Source: Paragordius varius (Eukaryota; Nematomorpha). Taken from it: a stretch of 64,000 nt of DNA. A program made the position numbers and the translations under genes. The stretch lies in contig OZ176051.1 in the NCBI GenBank assembly GCA_964247055.1, positions 8,370,001-8,434,000 of the forward strand. Reading direction: 5' to 3'. Position 1 is the first letter of the stretch, and every line of letters begins with the position of its first letter. The notes under the pieces were generated by a model that made no database searches, was not told the origin of the DNA, and worked only from the letters and a program-made list of their open reading frames with translations. Below are positions 1 to 13,500 of the stretch, piece after piece.

Positions 1-1797
1 GCTAAGCTTAAAATAAACCATTGAATCAATCGTTTAATTTAACACTATATTAGCTTTTGGGGCAGTTTCATATCCCCAGAGCGATTTAAAATTGGAATAT
101 CTAAATAAGGAATTAAGCCGAATTTAAATATGCTTTTTTGGCCTTTTGGGCGAAATTATTAAAAAAGGTAAAATTGTAAAAAATCATCATGTCAAACTTT
201 TTTGCCGCTATTTTTCATATAAATTGTTTAAAATCGCTATTTCCACAGGCAAATAGATTTAGTAAATGTGAGTAATTAAGAAAAAAATTTCAGGCTACAT
301 TTTAACAGCAAAAACTTTATATATTTTAATTTAATTATCAGCTGTTTGATGCGAATCGTGTTTTAAAGCTGTTCCAATTTTAGACCATAGCAGTCACAAA
401 ACAGTAATAATTATAAGCCTTTTTATCTAATAGATAACAATGTTTGATAATTAAATTTAAACTAAAATAGCTTTTATAACTGTTGTTTTTCAATATTTTT
501 GAACTTTGGGATATAAAACTACCCCAAAAGATAAACCAAGAAAAGTAATGATGTGTAAATTATGCCTTATATATTTCCAATTAATATATTTAAAATGTTT
601 TAATGTTTATACAAAATATAGAATTCTTTGAAAATTAGGTTTGTAATAGACATAAAACGGTGACACTGAATGAACTTTAATTCCTAATCCATTTACCCTT
701 GAAAATTCTTATCAATAGTTTTTATTTATTTTTTCTGTCTAGTAAAATTGTTAAGCTTATATGTAATATATGTTAATTGTATGAATATTTTTGATTAATA
801 AAAAAATTTAAAAGAAAGTTATTTAATCAAGGTTAACAAAGTTCTTTGTTAATTAACAACAATTATGAAAAATATCGGTAAATTAACCATATTTTAATGA
901 ATTCCAATTATCTTTATCAATAGAGTAGTTTTATTTACTTATTTTCTCAAGTAAATAAAACTTGGTGGCTGCGAAATATACACATCGATTTCAAATTATT
1001 CTATAAATACCTTCCATAATTTATAATATTTTATATGTTTAAGAATGATTATAAGCTTTTGAGACTGAAAATTGTAACCGTGATTAAAACAGCTGTTTGT
1101 TTCAAAGATTTGGCAAAGATGCAGAAGCCATAAAACTTTAAAATTAAGGGTTTTTACCCAATATCCGCTAATGCTTCTCATGTTTTAGCAAAAACAAATT
1201 AGATAAAATAAAAGAGTGTACATAAAAGTTGTAAGTTTAATAAATAAAGTTATAGGAAATTGATATGGGTTTCACCCTTAAGTTTAAATTCAATATAATT
1301 TAAACAATTTATCAAAAATTAATATATAGCGAAAATTATAGGATACATTTAAATAACATCAATCATAATCGCTTGATTTAATTTGATTAAATATCCAAAT
1401 TACAAAATGAAAATAAAAAAAATAAAGCGTTAAAAACTATTTGTCCCAAAAAACAAAGGACCAAATTTTGACATAAAATAAGTTAGGACACGAAACAATA
1501 TTACAAACACGTCGGCTTAAGACCTCTAGCAGTGACTTAGTAACGGATTAAAGGAGTGTATACATGAGTGTTGAAAATTATGGGAAATTAATTTTGTCAA
1601 AATTTAATTCAAATTTATACTCTACTTTTTTGGCACCAACAAGAAAGAAGGGTCGTCATCGAGGATTCGTTTGGCGCCATAAAGCTATCTGCCTATCTAA
1701 ACGATCGGTTCTAATTTTATGAAAATTGTCTAAATTAGATATAAGGATTTTAAAAACGTCAAAATTATTGTGCATTCTATTCCGCTGTGGTGTACAT

Positions 1798-1799
<2 letters not shown>
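1..1799. other. Non-coding AT-rich stretch
   Basis: I see no gene here. The part from about 60 to 540 has the layout of the 0.5 kb inverted-end element found at 1929, 27023, 28929 and 54243 (a GGGGTA-like end, a 'TTTGCCGCTATTTTT'-like core against 'TTTGACGCCATTTTT', and a 'CTACCCC' far end), so it may be a very old copy. The rest is featureless AT-rich sequence with short open frames that have no coding character. Confidence 0.4.

Positions 1800-1840
<41 letters not shown>
1800..1840. repeat. (TA)n microsatellite
   Basis: About 20 uninterrupted TA units. Similar runs occur at 2741-2777, 3231-3261 and 3403-3432, all in the first 3.5 kb. Confidence 0.97.
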
Positions 1841-1842
<2 letters not shown>

Positions 1843-1928
1843 CTCCTTTTCAGATAGGATATTTTTTAAATTAATGAGTAATTTTATGTTATGACAACAG
1901 GTTAACTAGCAGAGTTAATGTAAATAAT

Positions 1929-2403
1929 TACTTTGATTCGAATTGGGGTAGCTAAAGACCACAGACTATATTTAAGTTAACATTTCTAAAAAACTACTGA
2001 AAGAAACGGTTCTAATTTAAATTTATGCTTTTATTCTAAATTATAGTCAAAAAAGCTAAATAAATTTAGTTTTGACAAAAATTCCATATCAAATTACTTT
2101 GACGCCATTTTTATTTTAAAACATCTTTGTAAATAGTGTACGCTAATATTAAAGCTAATATTTTATTTAAACATCTAATATTAATTTAATTAAAATAGTG
2201 GTGTATATTGTCTTATTTTTATTTGACTGACGCACACATGTCAAGGTTTATGGATAAAATAACTAGCATCGATGTTATATAAGTGCAAACTTTTATAATG
2301 TTTTTTCCATATTTTCAAAATATTTGACTTCACAAGCCTGGGGTCCCCAGACACCTCAATTCGAATCGGAGTACTGAAATGAATGTCTTGTATCCAAGTG
2401 TTA
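1929..2403. mobile_element. Non-autonomous element, family D (about 0.5 kb)
   Basis: The left end reads GATTCGAATTGGGGTA and the right end carries the inverse, CTCAATTCGAATCGG, followed by a 'TGTATCCAAGTGTTA' tail. The same 0.5 kb unit recurs at 27023-27607, 28929-29453 and 54243-54757, and a worn copy lies near 58890. No coding sequence is seen. The complete copies end in TAACACTT on one side and AAGTGTTA on the other, so the outermost bases are also inverted. The superfamily is unknown. Confidence 0.75.
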
Positions 2404-2738
2404 TTTATAATTATTGTAGTATAGTCTTTTTGTTATGTTTTGAATGCCGATTGTAAATTTTGGTCAAATGTTGTTTATGTCGTACTCACTTTGATAATTT
2501 ATAAATTTTTGTCAACCACAGTTAGTACTTTTTGGTTTTAATGTTGTAAACATGCATTAAAAAACATATTAATTCGCAAAAAGTAAGGAATCCCATTTTT
2601 TCACTATTGGTAAAACTTCAAGTTTTTCCCAAATTTTAGAATATTTTACTTAAATAAAGTATAAAACCACATTATCATTACATATTAATTATTATACTTT
2701 ATATTTATAGACACCTCTAATAAATCAGGAATATATTT

Positions 2739-2780
<42 letters not shown>

Positions 2781-3229
2781 GAATAAAACAATGCCAAAAT
2801 ATTAGGCAATAAATTTATACATCCTTTGACATTTAATTTCAGATTTATTACAATAATATAATACTAATTTATCACCCAAACTGACATAATCAATAATTGG
2901 AGAATAAATAATATTTTATAATTTATTATGATAGTTTTTGGCCATTTTAAGATACAATTTCGTGAATAATAATTTTATTGTAATGAATGGCATGAGTGAA
3001 ATTGTTTTTGATAATTTCATAATTTATTAGCTTATTAATATGGATAAATTGCTGATAAAAATTCGGAGAAATCTATATGGTGAATTCATAAAGTATATAC
3101 ATTTGCGCAAGATTTTGGAATCAAATTCCATAAAAACAAAACATTCCTTTTATGGTCTCACTAAAAATTATTGTCATAACATTTTTATCTGGATGAATAT
3201 AACTGTCAAACGCAAACAAAGTTTTAATA

Positions 3230-3264
<35 letters not shown>

Positions 3265-3400
3265 TTATGGCGCTGTTGCTATCAATTACAATATCTGGAA
3301 TATGGCCTCAACCGATCTACCGATACCGTTATATAAATATGGAAAAATCTAGTCTTGTATTTATTAATTTATTTACCTTACAAAGGGGAATATCGAAAAG

Positions 3401-3434
<34 letters not shown>

Positions 3435-4190
3435 AAAAGATTAAATTCTTTGTGATAAGGCAAAACTATACCTACCGTTGTTCGCATTAGCTGAAATTCA
3501 AAGAATAATGAATTATTTACTGGCATACTATATAATAATAATTTATTATTATTAATAAAATAAAAGTCAAAAGAAAGGACAATTGTTTCTTGTGGCTAAA
3601 GAATTAAAGTTTGACAAAAGTTATAAACAAAAGGCTCTAATCTTTTTCCTTAGGTTGTTGTACGCTAATTTTATTTTGTTAATATTTATGAGCGTATTTA
3701 GAACAATATTAAATTTAATTTGCCTTTGGGACGACCAGTATTAATTATTTTGAATTGTGACATATCTTACTATTTGCTACTAGAGTTAAAAATTTCTAAG
3801 CTATATTGGGGAATCATATAGCCGCTTTTTTAATAAAGAGCATAAATAAAGCAATTTTAGAATACTGTTTGATTTTAAAAGGTCACAAATTAGATATAAA
3901 TTTACTATTACGTATTAATTATTATCTTTATAAGTTACTGTAAAAATCATTTATAAATAATCCATTATATATAATTATTTTATACGAATTGCAATCACCT
4001 GTCTGACAACTGTCACGTATAATTTATAATCTTCTAATTATTTTTTTGATTGAGGTTTTAAGTGTCGTGTGGTGTGGACCTTATGTCCTTTTAATACTGT
4101 AAATTATATAAAAGCAAATATCATATTATCGTTATAAAATTAATTTCTTAAAATTTCATAGTTTATTATTTTAACATTTCCAACTAATTA
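2404..4190. other. Non-coding stretch with TA microsatellites
   Basis: No gene recognised. It holds three (TA)n runs (2741-2777, 3231-3261, 3403-3432). Open frames that cross these runs translate to repeated Ile-Tyr and are artefacts of the microsatellites. Confidence 0.6.
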
Positions 4191-4383
4191 CATAAGTATA
4201 AGTATATATTGGTAGAAAGTTATTAATTATTGCCAAATACATATGCAGGAAAGAGAATTATTATTGGCTATTAATGGTAAAAATTGCGAAAAATAACTAT
4301 ATGCCAATAATACTGCCCTTTGCTGTATATATGCTATTTGGTAATAATTAATAACTTCTAGCAATATATACTTACTTATACTG
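4191..4383. mobile_element. MITE, family A, copy 1
   Basis: This is a short inverted-repeat element. The right end reads inward as CAGTATAAGTAAGTATATATTGCTAG, and both arms share GTTATTAATTATTGCCAAATA. It is flanked by TA on both sides, as expected for Tc1/mariner-type insertion. Other copies are at 26187-26364 and 35752-35939. Confidence 0.8.
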
Positions 4384-4509
4384 TAAAATCGTAATAAAAT
4401 ATCTTTAAATAAATTTACTGTACCGTTTTTGATCAATTTTACAAGTATACTATTTTTTAAAAATTTGTATTAAAAACAAATTGATATTTATAAACATATT
4501 TATTAAATA

Positions 4510-6819
4510 CTAGCTGGCCCTAAAACGCTTCGCTGTGACGCAGTCTCACCTTTGCAATAAATAGAGGTAATGGAGATAAAAAAATAATAAAAAACATATT
4601 CAATAAAAAAATTTTAATTATTCTTTTACAGGTTTTTGCATAGGCTCAAATATTGTTTACTCGAAAGTGACCATATTTGAACTGTCCCTTATGAAAGTTA
4701 ATATTCAACTATCATTGGATTTAATTTAAGATTTTCGCTATACGAAATTATGGTTAAAAGTTTTATTTTTTTTCACACAGCTGGGATCAAGGGATATAAA
4801 AAAGTAACCATTTTGGTCCCTTTTTAAAGGAATGATATACAAATTCGCCAGAAATGTGTTTAACTGAAGTTTTTAAATCAGCCCCAAAACCACCCCATTT
4901 TAATATGCCGTCTGTTTTAAACCGGTAGACCCTTACCCATAGACCTATATGGAAAAGCGCTGGGTTAAATTCTTTGCCTTTATAGGGTAAATATTTGGAA
5001 TCATCTTTTATACTATCGTCTCATGGGGTCACTATATAATCGTTATGTGATGGCGTATAGGGGCATAAAGGACCCAAATTAACGGCTGATTAAAAAAAGT
5101 CCGACCCAAATTTTCTATAGTTACGGGTTATATTTCGAACTTTAAATGAGCTCATATGGCAAAAGTTTAAATTAGTTCAACAACGCAATTTCTATATAGT
5201 GGCGCAGTTTTTGGCGGGTAGCTCCTAACCAAAAAGCGTTGGGCAAAATTTTTGCCCTAATATGAGCAATGTCTGGAATTATCATGCCATATGTTCCTAT
5301 TAGGCTTATAGGTTTCTTAAATTTGGCTCCAAAGGCATGCTGCTATGGTGACGCAGTTGTTAACGGGTAGCCCCCTACCCAGAGGCCAATATAAAAAGAC
5401 GTTCGATAAAAAAATTTGCCTTATAGGGAAAATCATCATTAATTCCATATGTTCTTAATAGTTTTTGGAAGAATGGCTTCAAAACTAAATAATAATTCAA
5501 TGATAGCGCAATTTTTAGGGCGTAAAGGGTATTATTAACGGCTAATTATAAAAAACCGCATGACTTAAATTTTTACCTTTTTACGTGTATTTCAGGCTCA
5601 TATTAAACTTATGTGGCCTGATAAGTTTTCTGAAAAAAACTACAAAACAACGCAACTTCGATATAGTGCCGCAGTTTTAGGCGTGTAGCTCTCTACCCAG
5701 AGACTGATACAAAAAAGCGCTTGATTAACTATTGCCTATTAACGGAGGATACCTGGAATATTCCATATGCTCTCATTAGTTTTTGGAAAAAATTGCCTCA
5801 AAAGTAAAAAATCATTCTATGGTGGCGCATTTATCAGGGCGTGGGCCTAATTGAGGGCTATTTTAAAAACCGCATGACCTAAATTTTTGCTTTGTTACGG
5901 GTAATATTTTAAGCTATTTAACTCATATGGCTTGATAGGTTTTTTGAAAATTAACAACTAATCAACGCAATTTTGATATGAGGGCGCAGTTGTAGGCGGT
6001 AGCCCCCTACCCAGAATATACAAATGTAGTTAGATAAAAAATTTTGTATACGGGAATACCTGGAATCATCTTAATTCCATATGTTCTTAATAGTTTTGGC
6101 TTCTAAACTAAATAATAGTTCAATGATAACGCATTTTTAAGGGCGTAAAGGGCCTATTTAACCGCTATTTTAAAAAATCCGCTCGACTTAAATTTTTTAC
6201 CTTGTACGGGTAATATTTTAAGCAGCTATTGAACTCATATGTGATAGGTTTTCTGTTTAGCCCCCAAAGCACGCTAATTCGATATCACGGGTCAGTTTTT
6301 AGCGGATATCTCCTCACTCTGCAGCTATCATCTAAGAAAAAGGCTTGACTAAAATTTTTGCCTTTTAACAGGGGATACCTGGAATCCTTATTGAATTTTT
6401 ACGGTCTCATACTTTGGGCGAAAAATAGATTCAAATATTTTTGAGGACTTAATTTTTTTGAAAAAAATGGCAATTTACGAGGGGAGCGGGTAAAAAGAGG
6501 GCCTACATTAAAAAAGCGAGCCGACTATGTTCAGCGCAATCGAAAATAAGTAAAAAATTATATTTGAAATCGAATGGTCCAACACGTTTTCGGGAAAATT
6601 GTCTTAAAGACACGATTTTGGTGGACTTTTATTTTCGAAAAATACCCGTTTTTTACACGGGGTGGGCCCGAACTGGGGGCCTAATTCGAAAAAGGGCGAA
6701 GCTATTGTCGGGGCATTCCTTAATGATTATATTCTTTCGACATTTGGATTTGAATGGGTCTACCGGTTTTCCGGTACCAGATCACAAAGCCACCACTTTC
6801 CATTTTATAAATATATAGA
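4510..6819 (-). mobile_element. Helitron, non-autonomous, 2.3 kb
   Basis: Read on the minus strand it begins TCTATATATTTATAAAATGG at 6819 and ends in CTAG at 4513-4510. It sits between A and T, the usual Helitron target. The 5' end matches the copies at 24348, 25404, 25980, 39634, 56291 and 57351. The interior has loosely repeated blocks around 5.2, 5.35, 5.67, 5.99 and 6.3 kb, each containing a GCAGTTnTnGGCGGGTAGC-like sequence. No Rep/helicase coding is visible, so it must rely on a partner. Its 3' end differs from the hairpin end of the other copies, apart from CTAG. Confidence 0.72.
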
Positions 6820-7515
6820 TTAATTTATTGAAGACATATTTTGTACATTCAGAAATAAAATAATGGAAAAAAATAGCTACTATCTATAGACTAGGATTAG
6901 ATACTATTTTGATAAGCCTGATTTCATACAATGAGATCAGGAAAACAATTAAAATTCTAGTAAATTAAACGGCGAATATGATATGCCAAAAATCACACTC
7001 CATATATTTGTAAAATAAATATTTTGAGAGATGGCTCCATCGGTTATAAAGGGCCATTTATAAATAAATATATTCGTTTTTGATTCAAGGATTTTTAGCG
7101 GAAGAGAAGCCACGTTCCTTTGCACCAAAATAACTCTCATCAATATTTAAAAAGAAGAATTGGCACAAATTGTCTTGCCGCAAAATTTACAATAAAACAT
7201 CCACCAAATATTATATAATAAAGTATTTCATCTATCCATATACAATACCCTTTATAAATAGAAATATATATATTAAAATTAAATCATTTATTTTTATTGT
7301 TATTACACATTTCTTCGCATAATAAAAATAATAATTTTTTAAATGGATATCATATAAAAACCAACCATATTGTGTAATACTAAAAAATCATTAAGGTTTT
7401 TGGTGTTGTCGCAATCAGTGCTGCCTGAAAGGTGTTGAGTAATAATGAGCTCAATACATTTTTTTTACAAAAAATCAATTCTGTTTGTTGTGATATATTT
7501 GTGCCGATAAATGAT
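6820..7515. other. Region 3' of cullin-2
   Basis: This holds the presumed 3' untranslated region of the minus-strand cullin-2 gene and a short minus-strand stretch near 7120-7150 that translates as IDESYFGAKERG (see findings). Nothing else is recognised. Confidence 0.45.
7287..7298 (-). promoter_or_regulatory. Candidate poly(A) signals of cullin-2
   Basis: Two AATAAA hexamers on the minus strand (7292-7287 and 7298-7293) lie about 220 bases past the cullin-2 stop codon. In sequence this AT-rich the hexamer is common, so this rests on position only. Confidence 0.35.
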
Positions 7516-10500
7516 TCAAGCTAAATATATGTATTCATCGGGATATTCGTCCCCCCGCCGTTTCATAAATTGTTTTTCAATCAAGCCCTCAACACATTTC
7601 TTTATCATTGGGACACTAGGGAGAAATCGATGTTTGGAATGCTCTATGACCTAAATAGCCACAATAAAAATTGTATAATATAAACCTAGCCAATCAATTT
7701 CGTATTGAACATTCATCTTTAAAAATATAAAAGAACTTACAATAAAATGGCAACAAATGTTAATATAATTAGGAGAAAAATATTAGATTAGGTCCTGTTT
7801 TTTGACTCCTTCGTATTTATATACATGTACGATAAAATTTGGGGTCAGAAACTGAACAAATTCATATAGCTGGTTAAATTAAGTGATTTTGGCTTTAAAA
7901 TTTAAATATAGTATTAAACAAGTGCTTTATATAATCGTAAATATAATTTATACAGGGATGTCCAAAACAAATGTTTTCGCGGTGTGATATTTTCCGATTT
8001 CTGACAATATATTTTTAAAATAATCATAAAATTTTGATTAAAATCCACATTATTTTACATTTTTTAGATGACCTTGGACATTCCTGATTTAAATAGTGGT
8101 GACCAATTATGTCCAGTAATATTTTCTTTTTTGACACTATGTCTTTGGATGTATTTAAAATTAGTGTTTGATAGCAGAATTAAATAAAAAAATAACCGGA
8201 CATCACAATTCGTTAGATTAAAATAATCAATGTTTAATATTAATAAATAACCGATTTCAACAATTGTAATAATGTATAATTTGGAAATACCCAATAAATT
8301 TATAAATAACCTATAAAATAATAATAAATTTCAAAAACATTCAAAAGCGACATCATCTAAATACCTCAGGTATCAAATTGTTGTGATGTATAGATTTTCG
8401 AGATTTCAGTATGCGTACAATCACAGTTTGTAAAAATAATTTTCGGTCCTCTTCAATGGCATAATTTGTGGCATCAGAATCCTTCAATTTAAAACAAATA
8501 TATAATCTATAAAAAGCTCATTTTTGTATAATTTTGGGGTTTAACATTTTGAATATATAGTAAAACTAATTCTAAAACCAAAAAATATCTAACCAAAAAA
8601 TGAGTTCTCAATACTTTTGCCATATATTATTCTATTTTTATATAATTTTTTCCCTCAAAAGTACGTTAGTTTATAATGTAAAAATCTTACGTTAATTCCA
8701 ATCATCAGAGTGTCTGATGTGCCAATGTTAACAGCATTATTCCCAGTATTTTGTGTAAATATGTGTGCAGGTAAGTTAGGGGGTAAAATTGGTAATTTAA
8801 TCTTCGTTTTTTTGTTACTAAAACTTTGGTTTAAGGCAAAAACACCACATTCCATTTGACAACAAATGTGTTCTATCATAGAAATTTTGGATTGATCCAA
8901 AATGGTTGAGGTAGTGCCAGGATTGGACATAAGAAGAAGAATAGATTTTGTAGATGGTACAATTTCCAATGTATTATCCTTTGAAAGGTAAAAAAAGCGG
9001 TTAAACACGCAATAAAAGGAAACTTTAGGTGATATAGTGGATAAGGCACTTTTTAGTAAATAATAACCTCTATAAACTATACATGCGTTAATAATCAAAA
9101 TTATCCTGAAAAAAATATCCAATTTTTCATGATAGAACTGATAAAAGTTGTGCGTAAAGCTATCATAAAGACATTATATTTAACACTTGGTATATATTTT
9201 ATCATACATTTAAGACTAAAACGGATTATCAACCAAATATTTATGGATAATAAACCTTATTTTTTTATCAACTAAGGTCATTTATTCTAGTAAAAAAAGT
9301 AAAATATGACTTACAATAGTGTTAATTTTGTACATATCAAGCACGCCGAAATCCAAAAAAGTTAGGAGATGTCTTTTAAGTTCGGCATTAGCAAGTGTTG
9401 TAACACTTTGTATAGTATCGTATGTAATATAAGGGGAAAGGCACCCTTTGTTCTCACTATTTAAATTTTTTGCATGATTTTTATTATTCTTGACATTAAT
9501 GTCATACGAGTCATCGTTAAAGAGGAGTAAAATAGCCATTTGATAAGTGTTGAGGGATAGGAAATAAGGCTTAGTCAAGTATGTCAATTTCAATTCACCT
9601 ATCGAACAAAAAAAAAGAATATGTAATAGAATATTTTCTAATCTAAACTGTATATTAACAAAATTTATAGCTTATTTTCCCCGTTATTCATAAAATACTT
9701 TGGAAAAATCTTAATTTATTGTAAACAATTTTGCTAAATTATGGTTAATTGACCTAAAAATAAATAAGAATATTTAAAGATATTGTACGCATTGATCATA
9801 TTCATTAATTAAGTTGTTAAACATCAAAATATTGATAAAACTTAAAAATACCCATAGAAAGATGAAATAACCAGGTGAGATTCCGTTTTTTAAAATTTGT
9901 CCCATAAAATTGTTCAAACTAAAAAATAAATAAAACATTTGTAATGATATATCGATAGTATATATAATTTGATTGTATTAATTGCTAGAAATTCAAATAA
10001 ATTAAAAAAACCCAAGTATATGCAAATAATTTAATGTAAAAAATTTGGAAATAACTTTGCGAAAATGATAAAGTAATGGTATAAACCAAAATATAACGTT
10101 ATCATATGTAATTTTAACTTAACATATAATTTAAATTTATTTTAAATGTAAAAAAATAGTTTTTCTATAAAACTCTTATTTCTTTCCTATGTTTGGCAAA
10201 AAATTACTTGATTTAGGCATTTTTCCAAAATTTGGGGTGCCTGAAATGATGGAAGATTCGATTGATTAATGGGCCATGAACCAGCCTAATAACAAATAAG
10301 GAATATTCAACTTAAAATTAACATTTAAATTCGCAAAACATTTAATTTGTTTCGATTCAAACAAAACGTTAAGACACAAAAAACTATATTTTGAGCATAA
10401 AAGTATATCAATAAAAGGCAAAAATGTATTTGTGTAAAAAAAGGACCTTACATTAATTATATGTATTAATAAAATATAATACCTGTAAAATATAAACGGA

Positions 10501-13500
10501 AAAATTTGAAATGGGAATCCCTCCATCATTGTCGTTTTTGAGCTTAAGAGATTGGAAAAACTTTTCATTCAAATCTTTGCTTATGCGAATATCGGTAAAC
10601 ATGCGCGTTAATTTGCTAGTGAAATCAAAACCACACGCTTGCTATTAAAATAAAATTTTGAGGTAATTATAATTTAAAACATATTTAAAGGATTTCATTT
10701 TAAAAATAGAAAATATATAGTTAAAATTTCAACATATTTTGTTCAGAAACTGTTAAAAATTTTTTTATTAAAAACTGTGTAAAGACTAAAAATTTATGCA
10801 TTTTTTCCCCTTTTTGTCGACAATTATCATTCATTTTATCAAAAATCTAAAAAAGTAATTTTTAAATAAAACCTTTAACTTATTAATCATATTTTCTTCC
10901 GTATCCAATGATTGGGAGGAACCAAAAATTAACCGTTTTGCCAACATATTTGCATAAAACTTGTTTGGTAAAATATAAAACATATAAATTTGGATAAAAT
11001 TTAATGATTTAATAAAAATTCTAACAAACAATAAAAAAATATAGATTATTAGAGACTTTTTTATATAACTTTTAGTAAAATAGGATATAAATTATTGAAA
11101 GATTGAATAATATAACGCAATAAACTATTTTAACAAAATTAAATATTTAAATTTATATGACGGAGAGCAAATATACAACAATTTTAATTCTGCTTGTGGC
11201 TTTTATTATATTATAAAAGTATTAAATTAAACAAAAAAGTATAAAATTTTTACTTGTTGGAAAGTATCTTTATCTTGCAAATATTTAAAGAGTGTCACCA
11301 CGTTACTCAAATTTATTTCAATATCGGTTTCTGACATTGAGCGCGGGTTTTTCTTGAGCAAAATATCACAATATCGACTAAGCTAAAATATATATCACAA
11401 ATTTAATAACATATATTTAAGATAAGATATATACCATTTACGATTCAAATTCACCCTTGAAGGATTCAACTTATCCTTGAACAGTTCAAATGCACTCTAA
11501 AAATAAATTATGTGTTTTCGAGCTAATGTAACTCATTATTAATATGAAATATATCTTTATGGCTTAGTTTATTTATTTTTCAGTATAGTTTTGATTTTAA
11601 CGAAATTACATTTTTTAATAATATAGGTTATTTTTAAATTTAAAAAACACATAATATATTTTAGCGATTTGAATTATTTAAGGGTTAATAATGTGAAATG
11701 TTCAAGGGTTAATTTAAAGTGTAAATGGTATATTAACCGATTGAAAATATTCATTATTTTAAAATTAAATTAATTAAATATAAGCATACTACCTGTTCAG
11801 GTGCTCGACAAAATTGTTTTCCGGGTGATTTGTAATTTATTGCATTTGTACAAGCCTATTTTTATATATATAATTCTCGATATTATTGTATTGGTAAAAG
11901 CAAATATTTGTGATATTAAAATGATATGGTTTAATAATAAAGGGGACCATATCTACACAACAAAATATAAAAATAAATGTAAATCAAATATTTATCACCC
12001 AATTTTAAAACTCCCCAAATAACCCAACAAATAAATTAAAATATAATAATAATAATGTTTGAATTGCATATTTAAGAAAAACTAAAAAAAACTCAGGATA
12101 AAAACGCATTCATTTTAACAAAAAAATATTTTAAAAATATTACTCGATCTAAAGCTAGTAAAAACCGGGTATCGTTATCAAACGTGATAGCTATAAATTG
12201 CTTAAATTTTTGATGAGTGCTCAATATTGTTTCAACGTATGATACCGGATCCTAATATATATAAATATAAAGTCAAATGTACGTCTTTTTATGTGGAATA
12301 TTTATTCGATATGAATTTACCCTTGATTTACATGTGTGTGTGAAAATAACTATTTAATATTTTTATACGCATAAATGACATATTTTTTAGCATTTCCGGG
12401 CAAATTTTATTATTAAAAATACTTTATTATAGTTTGAATCAACAATATGATTGATTAAATTTCAAAAAGTTATTTATACAATTTTTTCAAATAAAAACGT
12501 AGTTAAAAAATATATTTTTTGCAAACTTTTATCCGTTCTCATTTCACAAAAAAAATTATACATATTATTTACAATTCAAGTCACCCTTAAACAATTCAGA
12601 TTTACCCTTAAACAATTCGACTTTACCCTTGAACAATTTATTTCACCCTTGAACAATTCAAATTCACCCCTAAACAATTTAAATTTCGTCGAACAATTCA
12701 AATTCACCCTTAAATAATGGAAATCCACTGTAAAAATAAATTATTATGTGTTTTCGGGCTAATATAATTCATCATTAATATGAAATATATTTTTACGACA
12801 TAATTTATTATTTTTTCAGCATTATATTAATTTTAAACAGAATTGCATCGTTTAAAAATATTAAAAAATAAAGGTAATTTTTAATCTCAAAAAAACACAT
12901 GCTTTATTTAGGGTGAATTTGAATTGTTCAAGGGTGTGAATTTGAATTGTTCAAGGGGGAATTTTAACTGACACGGTATAAAATATTTAAATAATTATTT
13001 TTTTTATAAAATTATATTTTAAGCAAACGAAATACATTTTGTTCTTCCATAGCAATCATTTGTGCCATTAAAACTTCCGTAATGTGTTGACATAGTGTGT
13101 CCATTAAAGCTTTTAAACTGTCATCGATTGGATTAAGTAGGGTGTACATTAAATGTAAATCTGAAAAATAATTAGGTTTTTTTTAAAAAAAATTATTATG
13201 ATTTATATAACTTTTAGTTAAATGATATATATATTTTTGATTTATTTTAGTTAAATTATAAACTATACAACTAAGTAAATTTTAAAATTCATGTCAATAT
13301 AAGAAAAATAAATAAATAATTCATAACACAAATTATTAATAGCAATTTCAATTTGAAAACTTGATAAGGTGTTAATAAAAAGCTGTACATTGAAAACAAT
13401 ATAAGACACTTATAAACCCAAATTAAAAACCGATTTATTAACTCTTTTTTGTCTTTATAAATATGCCCCCAAAAAACCTTTAATGAGTTCATCTCGAATC

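Noticed and set aside
3040-3526. Several overlapping open frames on both strands rich in Ile-Tyr
   Set aside because: They are produced by (TA)n microsatellites, which stay open in several frames, and have no coding features elsewhere.
6564-6818. Open frame of 84 codons, repeated in similar form at 24326, 25391, 39600, 56269 and 57338
   Set aside because: They recur because the Helitron ends and subrepeats are conserved at DNA level. Two overlapping frames are equally open, and no known protein is matched.
12451-12717. Frame encoding repeats of TLKQF/TLEQF
   Set aside because: It is the translation of the family M iterons.
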